Assembly: GCF_019443125.1 (NCBI RefSeq)
Contig: NZ_JAHYXK010000011.1
Coordinates: 1 to 64,000 of the forward strand
Source: Pontibacter aydingkolensis
Lineage (GTDB): Bacteria > Bacteroidota > Bacteroidia > Cytophagales > Hymenobacteraceae
Length of the DNA stretch: 64,000 nucleotides
Direction: 5' to 3'
Within the stretch, counting starts at the first letter, position 1, and the number at the start of each line of letters is the position of its first letter. Positions 9,361 through 17,109 of the stretch are shown here, in pieces. The position numbers and the translations under genes were made by a program. Below the pieces are notes generated by a model. That model ran no database searches and was not told the DNA's origin. It worked only from the letters and a program-made list of their open reading frames with translations.

Positions 9361-9984
9361 TCAGTATACTTTTATCAAGAAAGATATTTTAGTGGCAGAT
9401 TGATCCATAGGGGAGCCAAACCATTGTTCATAATAATTTAGGTTTGAGTTTTCATTAGTCAGGATTGTTTGAAAAGAAGCTTTAACGCACTTGTCATTCA
9501 TTCTGCCCTTACTTAATCCGCTGCCTATCCCCATAAGATAAATGCCCGGCTTCTTGGGAATGAGCCCCACGCGCAATTTGTACTTTCCATCATTCTCCTC
9601 ATACCGGAGCTGTTGCATACGTTCGGGAGAAGGGATGTCAGTAGAATTATAAATCCGGCCCCACACATTGATATAATCGAAACTGGATACAGCGCCAGAA
9701 GTGCTTTTCACGCTTTCCAGGCGCAGAAGCCCCAAGGTGTTACCTATGGCTGTGGATTTGCTGTAGTCTACAGCATCCTGTTCCCCTATAGGCACTAAGA
9801 AGTTAGGGAACTCGGAGACAAGATAAAGTGTATCGCCCACCCTTATGCTGTCACGCTCGGGAGTGAAGTGTGCGGTGACGGCGAAGGAATAGCTAGGGTT
9901 GGGGTTGAGGCACAGCGGACTGGGGCAGCCTGTGAGGGCTATGCCCACCAATACGAGAAGAAGTTTTATTACGTGTGTTTTCAT
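9361..9984 (-). CDS. Hypothetical lipoprotein
   Basis: 207 residues with a lipoprotein signal peptide (KLLLVLVGIALTGC; lipobox LTGC with Cys20). I do not recognise the mature part. It has a beta-rich look and contains phrases such as DSIRVGDTLYLVSEFP and KKPGIYLMGIG, which suggest an immunoglobulin-like or adhesin-like fold exposed at the membrane. It stands alone, with about 110 AT-rich bases before it. A small ACATCCT/AGGATGT hairpin (9326-9349) just past its stop may terminate it. Confidence 0.7.
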   Translation of the reverse strand: MKTHVIKLLLVLVGIALTGCPSPLCLNPNPSYSFAVTAHFTPERDSIRVGDTLYLVSEFPNFLVPIGEQDAVDYSKSTAIGNTLGLLRLESVKSTSGAVSSFDYINVWGRIYNSTDIPSPERMQQLRYEENDGKYKLRVGLIPKKPGIYLMGIGSGLSKGRMNDKCVKASFQTILTNENSNLNYYEQWFGSPMDQSATKISFLIKVY

Positions 9985-10098
9985 GCTGCTTGAACTATTT
10001 GCTCTATGTTAAAATAAATATAGTCACACTTGACTATAATTCAAGCGATAGTGGTTAATAAATATTAGAAATATCCTATGGTTAAACTTTGATGTTGT

Positions 10099-10926
10099 TT
10101 AAATTTTAGCATTAGTAATATTACTCAGCATTTCTCTACGTGGCACCGGAAGCGCAATGTTATTGGTCTCAAAAGCAGCCTTAGCTTTCTCGGTCATGTC
10201 CCAGAACAGGGGCCAGTAATCTGTGCGGTTACACCAGACGCGGGTGCTAATGGTAATGGCATGCTCTGCAAAATTAGTAACTACAATAGCTGGTTCAGGC
10301 TCCGGCAACACACGGCTGTCGTCGTTAATTAACTGCTGTATGAGCTGGCGCACTTTGCCAATATCATTGTTAACCGAAATAGTAAAAAGCAACTCTACAC
10401 GTCGGGTATTCTCTACAGAGTAGTTAACCACCACCGAAGAAGCCAGCGGGCCATTTGGCAGGTAAATCGTTTTGTTATCGCCGGTTTTAAGAACGGTGTT
10501 AAAGATGTTAATGATATGTACTGTTCCGCTCTGACCCTGGGCATCAATAAAATCGCCTACCCTGAAAGGTTTGATGGTAAGTATAAGCACACCACCTGCA
10601 AAGTTGGAAAGGCTACCCTGCAGCGCTAAACCGATAGCCAGGCCTGCAGAGCCGAGTATAGCAATAAAGGAAGTCATCTCTACTCCAATTTGAGAGATAA
10701 CCACTACAATTAGCGAAACCCAAAGCAATACCCCGATAATGCTGCCCAGGAAAGGCCTTAACGAAGGGTCCACATTTTTGCGTACCATCATGTTGTTAAG
10801 GAATCTGTTCAAGCGCCTGATTACCCAGGTACCAATGGCAAGTATAAAAATGGCAACAATCAGTTTCATGCCGTACAGCACCACGAAATCTACTAACACG
10901 CCACGGTACTTCTCAATGTCAAACAT
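10099..10926 (-). CDS. MscS-family small-conductance mechanosensitive channel
   Basis: Releases solutes on hypo-osmotic shock. About 275 residues from the preferred start, close to E. coli MscS. Two TM helices come first (about residues 17-40 and 60-85). The pore helix follows with the Gly/Ala-rich GSAGLAIGLALQGSLSNFAGGVLI, then the MscS beta domain KPFRVGDFIDAQGQSGTV and IYLPNGPLASSVVVNYS. An upstream ATG at 11004 would add 26 residues, but the strong terminator of the preceding gene (10960-10986) lies inside that extension, so I place the start at 10926. Confidence 0.9.
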   Translation of the reverse strand: MFDIEKYRGVLVDFVVLYGMKLIVAIFILAIGTWVIRRLNRFLNNMMVRKNVDPSLRPFLGSIIGVLLWVSLIVVVISQIGVEMTSFIAILGSAGLAIGLALQGSLSNFAGGVLILTIKPFRVGDFIDAQGQSGTVHIINIFNTVLKTGDNKTIYLPNGPLASSVVVNYSVENTRRVELLFTISVNNDIGKVRQLIQQLINDDSRVLPEPEPAIVVTNFAEHAITISTRVWCNRTDYWPLFWDMTEKAKAAFETNNIALPVPRREMLSNITNAKI

Positions 10927-10955
10927 GTTTTCTAAAGTATAAATGAAAGGTAAAA

Positions 10956-10990
10956 CAAAAAGGCGCTGCCTGCGAAGCAGCGCCTTAAAA
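10956..10990 (-). terminator. Terminator of the M23 peptidase gene
   Basis: AAGGCGCTGC (10960-10969) and GCAGCGCCTT (10977-10986) form a GC-rich 10-bp stem. On the minus strand a TTTTTGTTTT tract follows. It argues against the longer MscS start. Confidence 0.8.
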
Positions 10991-11024
10991 GGCATTTTAA
11001 TCAAAAATTAAGGGTTTTGCAAAA

Positions 11025-11723
11025 TCAGGAAAGATGGCGACACTTCAGAATAAGGTTCGGGTTGGGGCAAAGTGCCTCATACTTAGCTTTTTCTGCCGTA
11101 GTGGCCACACCTGGGTAATCGCCATACTTTTCGTCCATGGCACACATCACCTGAAAGTGCAGGTGCGGCGGCCAATTTCCATTTTCAGGGTAAGGACCAA
11201 CCTCGGCAATCTTGTCGCCTTTGGCAAAACGCTTTCCAACTTCCAATCCATCCAACGATGCCCGGCTCAAGTGGCCGTACAAAGTATAAAAGGTAACGCC
11301 TTCGAGTTCGTGCTCCAGAATAATGGTAGGGCCGTAGTCTCCGAAGTTGTCGTTATCCTTAAAGCTGTGCACCGTAGCATCCAGGGGTGTAAACACAGCG
11401 GTGCCTGCATCCAGCCACACATCTACACCAAGGTGCAGGTTGCGGCTTTCGGCGGCAACGTCAAAGTGCTTGCTTCTCCGGTAAATAAACCGGTCTTCCA
11501 GGTAGCCGCCTACGCCTATACTTGCCTGCTTTTCATGCAGCATTTGTTGTACTGCATTGTTAAAAGCTTCGGTGTCGAGTAAGTCGGTTTGTTGCAGGCG
11601 GTTATTGCCAGCTGTAAAGTCTAGAGAGCAAACTGCATCTGTGTTCAGGTCGGCATCCAATACGGGTGCAAAGGCATGCCTGTGCCGGCTTAGTATAGCA
11701 CTAAGATTTTTTGAGTTATCCAT
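11025..11723 (-). CDS. M23 (LytM-type) peptidase without a visible signal peptide
   Basis: A 232-residue protein with the zinc-binding motifs of M23 metallopeptidases: HLGVDVWLDAG (HxxxD), the LYGHLS segment and HLHFQ (HxH). All metal ligands appear intact. Family members cut peptide cross-links in peptidoglycan. No signal peptide or TM segment is visible, and the N-terminal about 90 residues (RHRHAFAPVLDADL...) are not a known targeting region. It may therefore act inside the cell, or export is unusual. It has its own terminator and is 45 bases from the upstream HNH-AP2 gene. Confidence 0.8.
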   Translation of the reverse strand: MDNSKNLSAILSRHRHAFAPVLDADLNTDAVCSLDFTAGNNRLQQTDLLDTEAFNNAVQQMLHEKQASIGVGGYLEDRFIYRRSKHFDVAAESRNLHLGVDVWLDAGTAVFTPLDATVHSFKDNDNFGDYGPTIILEHELEGVTFYTLYGHLSRASLDGLEVGKRFAKGDKIAEVGPYPENGNWPPHLHFQVMCAMDEKYGDYPGVATTAEKAKYEALCPNPNLILKCRHLS

Positions 11724-11768
11724 AAGTTATTGAAGACGCGGAAAACGCAGATGCAGTTTGCAGGAGGG

Positions 11769-12338
11769 CTAAGCCATCTCTTCCTCTACATACTTAGAGA
11801 GCGTTTTAAGGCTCTTGGTTTTACCGAAAAGTTCTTCTGATTTTTTACTGTAGGCAAGAGCTGCCTCCTGCAAAGTTTCGAACGTGCCTAGGTTAATGCG
11901 CTGTTTGTTGTAGTGTATGATGGCCCGGTATTTCTGAGCCTCTTTGTGTACACCACGCACACCCAGTTTGTTTTCTGTTTTGGCTGTGTTTCTTACAATT
12001 TTACAGAGCGGAGCCCATTCCAGGTTCTCACGGCGGCAGTCCAGCTTATTGCCATTTATAAAATGGACATAGAGCTTTATGTCGCTCTCAGGCTTCTCCA
12101 GCAACTGCTCACCGATCATCTTGTGCAGATAAATGGTTTCGTTACGGTACTTGCCGTCTTTTAGCGGCCAGTTCTTCTGAAAGAAGGCGTAGCCATTAGA
12201 GTGAATGCGCAGGTGCTTCAGAAATTCGATCTGCTGCAGGTACGCGTTGTTTTGAATGTACTCGTAGGTGCGGTCGTCCACCACTACAGTTTTTTCACAG
12301 TTTTTGAGTGTCAGTTTGTAGAGCATTATTGTTTTCAA
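11769..12338 (-). CDS. HNH-like/AP2-domain DNA-binding protein
   Basis: 189 residues. The central part (about 70-115) resembles an HNH nuclease fold: YLHKMI, then VHFINGNKLDCRRENLEW. The C-terminal 50 residues form an AP2-like domain (LGVRGVHKEAQKYRAIIHYNKQ, then GTFETLQEAALAYSKKSEELFG), which binds DNA as a three-stranded sheet. HNH plus AP2 is typical of free-standing homing endonuclease relatives and phage-like proteins. The first HNH His is replaced by or shifted to HF in VHFINGN, so catalysis is uncertain. The N-terminal 65 residues are not recognised. Met5 (12326) is an alternative start. Confidence 0.65.
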   Translation of the reverse strand: MKTIMLYKLTLKNCEKTVVVDDRTYEYIQNNAYLQQIEFLKHLRIHSNGYAFFQKNWPLKDGKYRNETIYLHKMIGEQLLEKPESDIKLYVHFINGNKLDCRRENLEWAPLCKIVRNTAKTENKLGVRGVHKEAQKYRAIIHYNKQRINLGTFETLQEAALAYSKKSEELFGKTKSLKTLSKYVEEEMA

Positions 12339-12597
12339 TAGTTGTTATTGCAAAGGGCGGCGGCTTGACCTTGGGTAAGGCCAGGTCTCGTTTCGGTGCC
12401 CGAAAGCACAATGCAAAGGTGCATCTTTTTTTTATATCAATTGCAACTAATATTTATTTAATTACATTAAATATCAAAAAAATTTAGTGAAGGTTGATTT
12501 TTTGCCCGACACGCTAAAAGAAGAAGCTATATTATCGTAACTTTCAACTCCTAAAAATGTTTAAAGGCAAAATTATTAAGCGTTAAAATATAGCAAA

Positions 12598-13686
12598 ATG
12601 AGTAGTCCATACTTAAATCTGAAGGTAGTAGAAATCACCCGCGAAACTTCAGACGCCATCACCATACATTTCGAACATCCTGAAAAGCAAACAATACCTT
12701 ATAAACCAGGCCAGTTCCTGACCCTGATCCTGAACATAGATGGTAAAGAAGTTCGCCGTTCTTACTCCCTGAGCAGCACCCCGCACGAAGGTCCCCGGTT
12801 GGCTGTAACTATAAAGCGTGTTTCGGGTGGTTTAGTATCAAATTACCTGATGGATCATGCAAAAGTTGGTGAAGAGATTAGGGTAATGCAGCCTATCGGT
12901 AACTTTTGCCTTACCTGCGCCCCGGATAACCAGCGCCATGTACTTTTGTTTGGCGCCGGCAGCGGTATTACGCCGCTCATGTCTATACTTAAGTCTGTGC
13001 TGCGCGAGGAGCCAAACAGCCGTGTAACCCTGCTTTACGGCAACACCGACGAAGACTCCATTATCTTCAAAGACCAACTGCAAAACCTGGAGGCTGAGTA
13101 TGTCGACAGATTTAAGGTAGCCTATATTTTTAGCCAGCCGAAGCAAGCCTGCGAAAACCGCGGCCGCATGAACCAGAGCCTGATCATTAAGATTCTGGAA
13201 AGGCTGCAGTTGGCCAAGGTCGACAACGCTGTATACTACATGTGCGGACCAGAGGGAATGATGGATGAAGTGCGCCATGCGCTTAATGTGCTGCATGTGC
13301 CTGCTGAAAATATTTTCAGGGAGAGCTTTGTCAGCAATAAATTGATAGAACAGCAGCAGCAGCAGGCCCAGCACGGCGATGTGCTGGCGTCTGATGATGA
13401 CGGTGAAATTACTGCCCAGACTGTAACCATAATTTATGAAGGCGCCGAGTACCACGTAGAGGTGCAGCCGGACCAGACCATACTGGAGGCTGCACTGGAG
13501 CAGGACGTTGATTTGCCGTACTCTTGCCAGGCCGGACTTTGTACTGCCTGCCGTGGCAAATGCCTAAGCGGGAAAGTACACCTAGATGAGCGGGAAGGCC
13601 TGTCGGATGCGGAACTTGACGAGGGTTATGTGCTTAATTGTGTAGGTCATCCGTTAACAAGTAACGTAGTGATAGAGATCGGTTAA
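12598..13686 (+). CDS. paaE: Phenylacetyl-CoA epoxygenase reductase subunit PaaE
   Basis: Passes electrons from NADPH through FAD and a [2Fe-2S] cluster to the PaaA di-iron site. 362 residues: an FAD/FNR domain with RRSYSLSS (FAD binding) at about 52-60, a NADP-binding region with FGAGSGITPLMSIL and YMCGPEGMM, and a C-terminal plant-type ferredoxin domain with CQAGLCTACRGKC plus a last Cys in VLNCVGHP. Order and length fit PaaE. It stands about 3 kb from paaABCD and on the other strand. The spacing suggests separate transcription; I see no copy of the paa operator in front of it. Confidence 0.92.
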   Translation: MSSPYLNLKVVEITRETSDAITIHFEHPEKQTIPYKPGQFLTLILNIDGKEVRRSYSLSSTPHEGPRLAVTIKRVSGGLVSNYLMDHAKVGEEIRVMQPIGNFCLTCAPDNQRHVLLFGAGSGITPLMSILKSVLREEPNSRVTLLYGNTDEDSIIFKDQLQNLEAEYVDRFKVAYIFSQPKQACENRGRMNQSLIIKILERLQLAKVDNAVYYMCGPEGMMDEVRHALNVLHVPAENIFRESFVSNKLIEQQQQQAQHGDVLASDDDGEITAQTVTIIYEGAEYHVEVQPDQTILEAALEQDVDLPYSCQAGLCTACRGKCLSGKVHLDEREGLSDAELDEGYVLNCVGHPLTSNVVIEIG

Positions 13687-13716
13687 CAAAAAATAAACGT
13701 ATATACATGTAATAGG

Positions 13717-13752
13717 GCCACATCTTATAAATGTGGCTTTATTATTTTTTGC
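13717..13752 (+). terminator. Terminator after paaE
   Basis: GCCACAT (13717-13723) and ATGTGGC (13731-13737) pair around a 7-base loop, followed by a T-rich tract to 13750. Confidence 0.65.
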
Positions 13753-13802
13753 ACTTTCGTATGAAGTAGCTATATTACCTCTTTATAATGTACTTTATAA
13801 CT

Positions 13803-15533
13803 ATGACCACAGCCTCCAAAACCTTAGATATACCTAAACGAAAACAACGCACTTATCTTTCCCATGACTTTAAAGTTGAAAAATGGGAGACCATTGAGCC
13901 ATACTTCGAAGAGCTTAAATCGAGGCAGATTAATAGTGCGCAGGAGTTAGAGAAGTGGATGTATGACCGTAGTGAGTTGGAAAGTGTATTGTCAGAGGAA
14001 ATGGGTTGGCGCTACATCCGGATGACCTGCGATACCCAGAACGAGGAAACAACTGCCGCATTCCAATATTTTGTGTCGGAGATCGAGCCTAAGATTGCGC
14101 CCCTGGATCATGAGCTGAACCTGAAGCTGATGCACTCGCCTTATGAGCCTGCTTTGGAGCGTGAGAAGTATAAAATATACCTGAGAGGCGTGGAGCGTGC
14201 CCTGGAGATTTTCAGGGAAGACAATATTCCGCTGCAGACGGAGATAAGTACGAAACAGCAGCAGTTTGCAGCCATTTCTGGTGCCATGACGGTGACGCTG
14301 GATGGCGAGGAGATGACGCTGCAGCGCGCCGCTGACCGTTTAAAACGTACCGACAGGGCTGTACGCGAAGAAACTTGGCGAACTGTGCAGGAAAGACGCT
14401 ACGAAGACCGTGAAAAGCTGGACAACTTGTTTGATGAGTTGCTGAAGCTGCGTCACCAGGTAGCGGTTAATGCCGACTTCGACAACTTTCGCGACTTTAT
14501 GTTTGCTGCCATGGGCCGCTTCGATTATACCCCAAAGGATTGCTTTAATTTCCATACTTCCATTAAAGAGACCATCGTACCTCTGCTGACAAAGCTTGAT
14601 GAGGAGCGCAAACAGCAGCTTGGTGTAGAAGAGCTTCGCCCATGGGACCTGGATGTGGACCCGACAGGCAAAAAGCCGCTGGAGCCCTTCCAGACAGGAG
14701 AGGAACTACTTGAGAAAACGGTGCAGGTATTCTATAAACTTGATACATACTTAGGCGACTGCCTTGCCATCATGCGCGAAATGGGCCACCTGGACCTGGA
14801 GTCCAGAAAAGGGAAAGCACCGGGTGGGTATAACTATCCATTAGATGAGATTGGTGTGCCGTTTATTTTTATGAATGCTACTTCCAGTCTGCGTGATGTG
14901 ATTACGATGCTGCACGAAGGCGGCCATGCGGTACACTCGTTCTTAACCCGGGAACTACCGCTTAATGCAGCAAAGCACCCACCTTCAGAAGTGGCAGAGC
15001 TGGCATCTATGTCCATGGAACTGATCTCGATGGATTACTGGGATACTTTCTTTGAAGACGAGGACGAACTGAAACGGGCTAAGCGAACGCACCTGGAAAG
15101 TGTTTTAGAGACCTTCCCGTGGGTGGCTACTATAGATAAGTTTCAGCATTGGATTTACGAGAACCCGAACCAGACGCAGGAAGAGCGCCAGCAGGAGTGG
15201 GTAAAGATATTTGAGACATTCAACCACCAACTGGTTAGCTGGGACGGCATTGAAAAGTATAAACCTTTTATGTGGCAAAAGCAGCTGCATATTTACGAGG
15301 TGCCTTTTTACTATGTAGAGTATGCCATGGCCCAGTTAGGTGCTATCGCTGTCTGGAAAAACTATAAAGAGAACCCTGCCGAAGGGCTGGCAGCCTATAA
15401 ACGTGCGTTGAGTCTGGGTTATACTGTGTCGATAGGAGAAGTTTACGAGGCAGCCGGTATTAAATTTGACTTTAGCACAGCTTATATTAAAACGCTTGTA
15501 GATTTTGTGAAGGAAGAAATGGCGAAGATATAA
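13803..15533 (+). CDS. pepF: M3-family oligoendopeptidase (PepF type)
   Basis: A cytoplasmic zinc peptidase that degrades short peptides. About 576 residues. The HExxH zinc motif is present as MLHEGGHAVHSF (about residue 375), with the downstream Glu of the M3 family in AELASMSMELIS. The N-terminal half is helical and carries the coiled substrate-gating segments typical of M3B enzymes. An ATG at 13788 is in frame; I prefer the ATG at 13803 (MTTASKTLD) because the five extra residues look unlike a normal start. It lies between paaE and a lipoprotein gene with no obvious link to either. Confidence 0.9.
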   Translation: MTTASKTLDIPKRKQRTYLSHDFKVEKWETIEPYFEELKSRQINSAQELEKWMYDRSELESVLSEEMGWRYIRMTCDTQNEETTAAFQYFVSEIEPKIAPLDHELNLKLMHSPYEPALEREKYKIYLRGVERALEIFREDNIPLQTEISTKQQQFAAISGAMTVTLDGEEMTLQRAADRLKRTDRAVREETWRTVQERRYEDREKLDNLFDELLKLRHQVAVNADFDNFRDFMFAAMGRFDYTPKDCFNFHTSIKETIVPLLTKLDEERKQQLGVEELRPWDLDVDPTGKKPLEPFQTGEELLEKTVQVFYKLDTYLGDCLAIMREMGHLDLESRKGKAPGGYNYPLDEIGVPFIFMNATSSLRDVITMLHEGGHAVHSFLTRELPLNAAKHPPSEVAELASMSMELISMDYWDTFFEDEDELKRAKRTHLESVLETFPWVATIDKFQHWIYENPNQTQEERQQEWVKIFETFNHQLVSWDGIEKYKPFMWQKQLHIYEVPFYYVEYAMAQLGAIAVWKNYKENPAEGLAAYKRALSLGYTVSIGEVYEAAGIKFDFSTAYIKTLVDFVKEEMAKI

Positions 15534-15554
15534 CTTGTCGGACCACTTTTTCCT

Positions 15555-15597
15555 AAAGCTCCCTTGCTACGTATCGTGTGGCAAAGGAGCTTTTCAT
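15555..15597 (+). terminator. Terminator after the M3 peptidase gene
   Basis: 15555-15567 and 15581-15593 are complementary with one mismatch (AAAGCTCC core), followed by a T-rich segment. Confidence 0.7.
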
Positions 15598-15653
15598 TTT
15601 GTCGACATCAATGTTAAAAAAACAGCTACTATGTTTGAGTCGTACTACATACT

Positions 15654-16460
15654 ATGAAAATACAGAATATAATGCTTTGGGTTTGGGTGGCGCAATGGTT
15701 TGTCCTTGCCTCCTGCTCTAGAAGCTCAGTGATGGATGTGGATGACTGGGAGGATACCGAAGCTGTTGTCGTAGATAAGAATGTTGCACCCAATGATGTA
15801 GTAGGGTCGTGGCACGGATTTATTCCTTGCCCGGGCTGCATTGGCTATACTTACGGCCTGGTGCTGATGGATGACTACAGTTTTGAAGAAAGAATAATTT
15901 ATGAAGACAGAGAAGGCGAACCTGTTACCCGTATTGGAACGTGGAAAGTAACTGAGGGTATTGTAGAACTAAGTGGTAATGAGGCTGAGCGGAGACGTTT
16001 TTCTCTGGATGCTGCAGGCAAACTACGTATGCTAGACTTTGACGGAAAGCCAATAAACGAGGATCTGAAGGTACAGTATAGTCTAAAGCGTGGTGCAGCC
16101 TTTAATGAGGAGGATACCCAATTTTGGGAGGGCAGCAGAAAAGCAGGAGTTGACTTTGTAGCTACAGGGCACAACCCAAGTTGGGTACTGGAGGTTGATA
16201 AAGAAGGAGAGATGCTGTTTAAAACAAGGCCTGAAGAGACTGTGAAGCTACAAGTTAAAACCCCTGTGCCCACTACCAATGGAAGTACAACCAGTTATCG
16301 GGCTCCAACAGATGCTGGAGAACTGGCAGTAGAACTGACTGAGCAAACCTGCGCCGATGCGATGTCGGGAAAGGAGAGGCCTTATACCGTACGCGTAACT
16401 GCCAATGGTAAAGTTTATACCGGCTGCGGGTTATACTTAGGAGATAATCAAAGCAAATAA
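15654..16460 (+). CDS. NlpE-like lipoprotein with a C-terminal COG3650-like domain
   Basis: 268 residues. The signal peptide ends in a lipobox (LASC, about residue 21). The N-terminal domain holds GSWHGFIPCPGCIGYTYGLVL, the CxxC signature of NlpE, an outer-membrane lipoprotein that senses envelope and copper stress in enterics. The C-terminal part (about 165-260) has TGHNPSWVLEVD and a Cys pair in QTCADAMSG and YTGCGLYLG, like the COG3650 lipoprotein family. A TATGTTTG box (15630-15637) could be its -7 element, though no good -33 is seen. The fusion of the two domains is read from the sequence; the role is inferred. Confidence 0.7.
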   Translation: MKIQNIMLWVWVAQWFVLASCSRSSVMDVDDWEDTEAVVVDKNVAPNDVVGSWHGFIPCPGCIGYTYGLVLMDDYSFEERIIYEDREGEPVTRIGTWKVTEGIVELSGNEAERRRFSLDAAGKLRMLDFDGKPINEDLKVQYSLKRGAAFNEEDTQFWEGSRKAGVDFVATGHNPSWVLEVDKEGEMLFKTRPEETVKLQVKTPVPTTNGSTTSYRAPTDAGELAVELTEQTCADAMSGKERPYTVRVTANGKVYTGCGLYLGDNQSK

Positions 16461-16475
16461 ATATACTTTACCGAT

Positions 16476-16518
16476 AAAACAGAGGCGCCTGCTATACTTT
16501 AGCAGGCGCCTCTGTTTT
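16476..16518. terminator. Bidirectional terminator, 19-bp stem
   Basis: 16476-16494 pairs perfectly with 16500-16518 around a 5-base loop, between the convergent lipoprotein and paaD genes. The loop and closing bases (CTATACTTTAG) contain the TATACTT heptamer. Confidence 0.85.
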
Positions 16519-16531
16519 ATGTATACTTCTG

Positions 16532-17014
16532 TTAAAGCGGCTTAAACTGCTCAAACATCTGCTTGCAATTGTTGCAGTAGTGCATGGAGCGGCAGAGTGT
16601 TGGCCCGAATGGAGTTCTCAAGTCTGTGTTGTCGCTGTCGCAGTACGGACACTTTACATGCTCCAGAATATCCAAGTCCAGGATGAGATCATACTTTGGA
16701 GGCGGTGCCAGGCCAAACTCTTTCAAGTGCTGGCGGCCTTTATCACTCAGTTTGTTGCTATCCCAAGGCTTATCGAAGGTCATATTAACCGTATACTTGC
16801 TGATGCCGTGCTTCTCCAGCGTTCGCTCCACATCCTTTTTCATGTAGTCCATGGCAGGGCAACCAGCAAAGGTAGGGGTCATGTTCACGGTAACGTGGTC
16901 TTCATCAGAAATCTCCACACCCGTGATTACGCCCAGATCCACCAGCGACAATACCGGTATTTCAGGGTCTTTTACCTCCTCCAGCAGGGTTAATATGTTT
17001 TCCTTGGTCAGCAT
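16532..17014 (-). CDS. paaD: Phenylacetyl-CoA epoxygenase maturation subunit PaaD
   Basis: 160 residues. The N-terminal MIP18/DUF59 domain (KDPEIPVLSLVDLGVI, FAGCPAM) is typical of iron-sulfur assembly proteins. A C-terminal zinc ribbon follows (CPYCDSDNTDLRTPFG, then CNNC). PaaD is thought to help build or repair metal centres of the PaaABCE complex. It is the last gene of paaABCD. The spacer to paaC is an inverted-repeat element that reaches almost to the ATG. Confidence 0.93.
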   Translation of the reverse strand: MLTKENILTLLEEVKDPEIPVLSLVDLGVITGVEISDEDHVTVNMTPTFAGCPAMDYMKKDVERTLEKHGISKYTVNMTFDKPWDSNKLSDKGRQHLKEFGLAPPPKYDLILDLDILEHVKCPYCDSDNTDLRTPFGPTLCRSMHYCNNCKQMFEQFKPL

Positions 17015-17109
17015 TTTCGTTATTGGTTACTCGTTGTTCGTTATTCGATATAATGTAAGTGGAAGGCACTGATAAGTATGGCGATCAACGAATAACGATC
17101 AACGACAAA
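17015..17109 (-). repeat. Intergenic inverted-repeat element, CGTT type, between paaC and paaD
   Basis: The whole spacer is made of iterated CGTTNNTCG units: CGTTATTCG at 17039-17047 is the exact complement of CGAATAACG at 17089-17097, with further imperfect pairing. It starts at the paaC stop codon and ends 3-4 bases before the paaD ATG. Its right arm (17082-17108, reversed) matches 43120-43146 in the dcw cluster at 23 of 27 positions without gaps. Confidence 0.75.

Noticed and set aside
121..9371. TATACTT as a -10 promoter element
   Set aside because: Copies lie mostly inside genes, on both strands and in all frames, and the promoters recognised here use TAnnTTTG instead.
10927..11004. Longer MscS start at 11004
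   Set aside because: The extension would contain the GC-rich terminator of the preceding gene and lacks family similarity.
13321..13370. CAG repeat in paaE as a phase-variable tract
   Set aside because: Only four to five CAG codons (Gln) in a variable linker before the ferredoxin domain; too short and in whole codons, so no frame switching.
12838..13455. 205-residue minus-strand frame opposite paaE
   Set aside because: Shadow of paaE; the sense frame has clear FAD, NADP and iron-sulfur motifs.
17015..17109. CRISPR-like array in the repeated spacers
   Set aside because: Units are 6-9 bases, imperfect and arranged as inverted arms; there are no regular 25-40 base repeats with unique spacers and no cas genes.
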